DNA from: Chara braunii | Lineage: Eukaryota > Streptophyta > Charophyceae > Charales > Characeae | NCBI GenBank assembly: GCA_003427395.1 | Contig: BFEA01000096.1 | Coordinates: 3,374,394 to 3,396,554, forward strand | Length of the DNA stretch: 22,161 nucleotides | Reading direction: 5' to 3' | Part shown: in pieces, positions 19,471 to 22,161 of the stretch | Layout of the letters: each line of letters opens with the position of its first letter | Position numbering within the stretch: position 1 is the first letter of the stretch | Notes under the pieces: model-generated | Seen by the model: the letters and a program-made list of their open reading frames with translations, nothing else | What the model was told of the DNA's origin: nothing | The model's database searches: none | Program-made: the position numbers and the translations under genes

Positions 19471-20041
19471 TTGCATGAAAAAAATGGGAAAAAAAAAAAA
19501 CCTCGTACACACGCAGCAGGGGAGTGTTATATTTGAAGCCGGGAAAAGGGCCCCATGTCCCATACAAATAGACATAACTGTCTGAAAGGCGAACAACGCA
19601 TCATTAGCACAAATTTTGAGAAGGGGCCCGCTGACAGAGCAACAATTACGAAAATTGATGATTATATATATTTATTTTCTTTTATATTTTCGCAAAACAT
19701 CTCGAACGGTCGTATTCGTGGAAATGATAGGAGCAACCCCTACGAATAGGACGCCCAATGGAGATGGCTCCAAACTAGTGCTGAAGGGCTACACCAGCTG
19801 GAAAACGGGTCCAGCGTCCCAGTTTTGTAATCCACACTGCTGTTTCATTTGACTAGCAGCGATCCTCCCACCTTCACACCAGTCCGCCTTCTCGACCTAC
19901 CACTATATCGCAACCCTGCCTTTGTCCTTGGCATGTACATAACACGGCTGTCCCGGAGGACGACGAAAAAAAAAAAACATAAGAGGACACGAAAGGCGCG
20001 ACTGCAATAGACAGGTACTGGGTTATACCACACGGACCCAC
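19471..20041. other. Intergenic; A-rich runs and a dispersed motif
   Basis: Contains A runs at about 19478-19500 and 19968-19978, AT-rich sequence at 19650-19700 and the GGAAAACGGGTCCAG motif at 19800-19814 that is shared with 785-799. Short frames here have no support. A minus-strand frame overlapping the end of the next gene (20153 to 19845) is in a different register and has no match to the paralogue's C-terminus. Confidence 0.6.
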
Positions 20042-20818
20042 CTACGTAGTACACATTGCAGAATGTACGCCCTGTACCCCGACACCACACTGACCGGCTA
20101 ACACTATATCCATCCTGCCGTGCGGACATTGGCCTTGCACTAAGCATATGCACTTCTTTTGGAAACTCAACTCATTGCGCGAGACATATACAACTGCGTT
20201 GGTTAAAGTTCGACTCTTGTTCGAACAAGCCACGCACAACACCCTATCGAATATGAATTTGGCTAAACGTAATGTGATACAACAGTACGACAGAACTCGT
20301 GGAGATGTGGCCTGGCCGCGGAGCGGGTGCTGCTCAAGGTCAGGACTTAGGCGAGCGCAATCTAACATTTTTTGCTTCATCGCAGGAGACCAAACACGTG
20401 GCGAAGTCGAGGTGTTTTCACATTCCAGCAAGCTGTACTCGCGATGACAAAGTCGCAATGAGGCACGTAAATGTCGGAGGTACTTTCGGACGAGGACGTC
20501 GTTGGGCACTGGGATCAGATTTCCCCACTCCATCATGCTAGCGAATTTATAATCATTAGCCCATGGACAGTCTCGCATTACGCTCTCCCAAAAACTATCG
20601 TTACACGTGTCGAGATGGTCATCAATGAAATGGGCACCAATTATCCATGGATCTGATTCGAAGTCCTCCCTGGTTGCAGATAGGATTTCCGTGTTTCCGC
20701 CAGAACGCCGTATCGACAGTGCGCAGGGGTGAAACGGTTGTGGTCGATGCTGGAGCCACATCGCACGATTCATCGTATGTGAGATGTTCATCGTCAGTAA
20801 GATGCACCCTACACACAT
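20042..20818 (-). pseudogene. Unnamed-family protein, C-terminally truncated paralogue
   Basis: A 258-codon frame from ATG 20818 to TAG 20042. Residues about 31-226 align with the neighbouring gene at 21148-22080. Shared blocks include ATREDF ... DPW, WES-x-M-x2-CPWAN-x-Y-x-FASM-x-EWGN (78-100), the TSPR block (138-141), SPAMKQKMLDCAR and DRVLCVACSNKSRTLTNAVV (191-210). Identity is about 40 % by eye over this region. From about residue 227 the similarity stops, and the Gly/Cys-rich end looks like run-on into non-coding sequence. This copy therefore lacks roughly the last 90 residues present in the paralogue. I recognise no known family, catalytic motif, signal peptide or membrane segment. The WCPWAN-like block and cysteines suggest a folded globular domain. 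Confidence 0.55.
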
Positions 20819-21147
20819 GAATAAACACTACATACATCAATTCTTGTGCACCCTGCCTTCCCGTGTGGCCGAATACCACAAGTAACAGACAACTTTGTTC
20901 CGAGGAGTAACATACATACCGGGGTATCGAATATCGGCGTATCGACTATAGAAAACATATATTTTTCTATCGCGAGAAACATACATGTTGCTATACCTGA
21001 ACTAACCCGCGAATATACTAATGTGTCCATCAATCGACATAACTTACATTATAGTAGCACATCAACCGAATGCAACATCCCTTACATACACCCGTAAGCA
21101 CGAGCAGTTCCACTCCCCAAACTGCACCATGACCCGTTCACCTACAT
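20819..21147. other. Spacer between tandem paralogues
   Basis: AT-rich, without a supported gene. A perfect 8-bp hairpin lies at 20948-20970 (atagaaaa / ttttctat). The short repeat GTATCGA (20924, with CGTATCGAC at 20938) is also present. The promoter of the gene ending at 20042 would lie here. Confidence 0.5.
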
Positions 21148-22080
21148 TTAGCTTGAAAGCAAACGTTGTCTTTTACTGAACCCATACAAAGCAGACAATG
21201 ATGAACCGTAAGTAAGGCGGAGGGCCCGGAGGGGGTCTTTGTATTTTCCCTTTTCTGAGAATGGAGAGATGTATTTCATGCGAACAAACGTCATGTTTCT
21301 AGCCAAGTACTTCCCCATTGCATCTCTGATGCGCGCAATGTGAGTCTCAACCTCCAACTTTTGGTCGCCTTCTGATACTCTCATGTGCTGCATGAAATCG
21401 GACGTGCCCTCCCTACCTAAGCACTTGAGAAGCGATAGGCAACCTTTAGTAAGATGTAAACTATTGTAGGTCGCAAAAACGACGGCGTCTGTCAAAGTTC
21501 TTGCATTGTTCGTGCAGGCCACACATAATATCCTGCTGACAGGCACGTGTCCTAATTTCACATGGACACAACCGTAGGAAATCACACTGGACGAATTCTG
21601 ACAACTAAGCAAAGGGTAGTCACTCAAGAAGTTGCAAAACCTTGCGCATGTCAGCAACTCGAATTTCTTAATGGGGGACCTGGTCCTGGGCGAGGTTGTG
21701 ATGCACTTGAACTCTAGAAAGTGGAAGTTGGCATCGGAGGCCGCAAAGGCGAATGTCTTTTGCGGCAACAAATCCGAAGGCAGCAATTGTATCATGTTTC
21801 CCCACTCCAACATGCTGGCAAAGCGATACTCGTTCGCCCATGGACATAAGGACATTGCGGACTCCCAATCCTCTTCACACCAATAATGAATAGGGCGATC
21901 AGTCCATGGCATGACGCCCATCCACGGATCCATCTTAAAATCTTCTCGAGTGGCGGCTATGATCTCCGTCCGCTCCCTTGCTCCGTGGATGGAAACCGCT
22001 CGTGGCATTAGCGGGAACGCAGCTCTGAACGAGTCGTCCTCGTGGTGTAGATGCTTGGCGTTCTTTTTACTCGACGGCAT
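21148..22080 (-). CDS. Unnamed-family protein, apparently intact paralogue (310 aa)
   Basis: The frame starts at ATG 22080 and ends at TAA 21148, giving 310 residues. The open frame upstream of this ATG is only a Cys/Val repeat made by the CA microsatellite, so 22080 is the preferred start. Visible blocks are TEIIAATREDFKMDPW (38-53), DWESAMSLCPWANEYRFASM and LEWGNMI (71-97), SPIKKFELLTCARF (135-148), SRILCVACTNNARTLTDAVV (182-201) and a basic C-terminal half with HIARIRDAMGKYLARNM (247-263). The first four blocks are shared with the tandem neighbour at 20042-20818; the C-terminal 90 residues are not. I recognise no named domain. The conserved Trp/Cys/Pro block and lack of hydrophobic segments suggest a soluble protein. 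It is open end to end, so it is the best reference member of the family here. Confidence 0.65.
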   Translation of the reverse strand: MPSSKKNAKHLHHEDDSFRAAFPLMPRAVSIHGARERTEIIAATREDFKMDPWMGVMPWTDRPIHYWCEEDWESAMSLCPWANEYRFASMLEWGNMIQLLPSDLLPQKTFAFAASDANFHFLEFKCITTSPRTRSPIKKFELLTCARFCNFLSDYPLLSCQNSSSVISYGCVHVKLGHVPVSRILCVACTNNARTLTDAVVFATYNSLHLTKGCLSLLKCLGREGTSDFMQHMRVSEGDQKLEVETHIARIRDAMGKYLARNMTFVRMKYISPFSEKGKYKDPLRALRLTYGSSLSALYGFSKRQRLLSS

Positions 22081-22081
22081 A

Positions 22082-22095
22082 GCACACACACACAC

Positions 22096-22161
<66 letters not shown>
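22082..22161. repeat. (CA)n microsatellite at window edge
   Basis: A near-pure CA run with one G interruption near 22099, beginning one base from the start codon of the last gene and running off the right edge of the window. Confidence 0.97.

Noticed and set aside
18377-19567. 396-codon minus-strand ORF (and 260- and 209-codon plus-strand ORFs) across the palindromic array
   Set aside because: The frames follow the 34-bp repeat, giving a peptide that recurs every 34 residues, and they are open on both strands at once. GC-rich repeats without stops explain them, and there is no domain or start context.
19845-20153. 102-codon minus-strand ORF overlapping the truncated paralogue
   Set aside because: It is in a different register from the gene, contains a homopolymer-derived Phe run and does not match the C-terminus of the intact paralogue.
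1-22161. CRISPR array or prokaryotic mobile island
   Set aside because: The repeats lack the repeat-spacer regularity of CRISPR, no cas-like gene is present, and the window is eukaryotic in character.

Overview
The window looks like nuclear DNA from a eukaryote with a large, repeat-rich genome. It has long dinucleotide microsatellites, minisatellites, a non-LTR retrotransposon remnant and a transposase-like gene. Coding pieces appear to be bounded by splice-like acceptor sites (pyrimidine tract plus CAG), and no bacterial operon layout is visible. A streptophyte alga or another early green-lineage plant is my best guess, from the DUF7869-type gene and the general repeat style. This is weakly supported, because that family also occurs in animals, fungi and protists.

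Positions 1-10,600 contain no gene that I can support as intact. In order they hold: a CT/GT/CA microsatellite; a group of CCACGTCA motifs; a poly-T tract with a possible dispersed repeat; a frameshifted LINE reverse-transcriptase tail on the minus strand (1516-2205); about 3.5 kb of GC-rich non-coding DNA; eight copies of a TTCTATAAGTTTAG element (6027-6790); five tandem copies of a roughly 122-bp unit, each with a TATAAAT-like motif (7070-7665); a cluster of perfect short hairpins (8457-8700); and a 35-bp minisatellite (10031-10170).

Positions 11,341-18,105 form a block read entirely on the minus strand. Its main gene (18105 to 15232) is a DUF7869-type, RNase-H-like transposase-like protein of 957 codons, whole except for one in-frame TAG at codon 544. 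Downstream of it on the same strand lie an ORF of an unnamed family (15143 to 14307) and an unrecognised broken gene in two parts (13509 to 13028 and 12624 to 11715). The broken gene also has frames that run on through TAG codons, and its 3' end has been amplified as a roughly 98-bp tandem repeat.

Positions 18,370-19,470 are an array of about 32 palindromic 34-bp units (core CGGACCAT/ATGGTCCG) just upstream of the transposase-like gene. Positions 20,042-22,080 carry two clear paralogues of an unrecognised protein family on the minus strand. The ORF at 14307-15143 appears to be a distant third member. The window ends in a (CA)n tract that abuts the start codon of the last gene.

The most interesting signals are the repeated TAG-only interruptions of otherwise open frames, the three-copy unnamed family beside a transposase-like gene, and the several unrelated tandem arrays, two of which are built from palindromes. 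All alignments were made by eye, with no database search.
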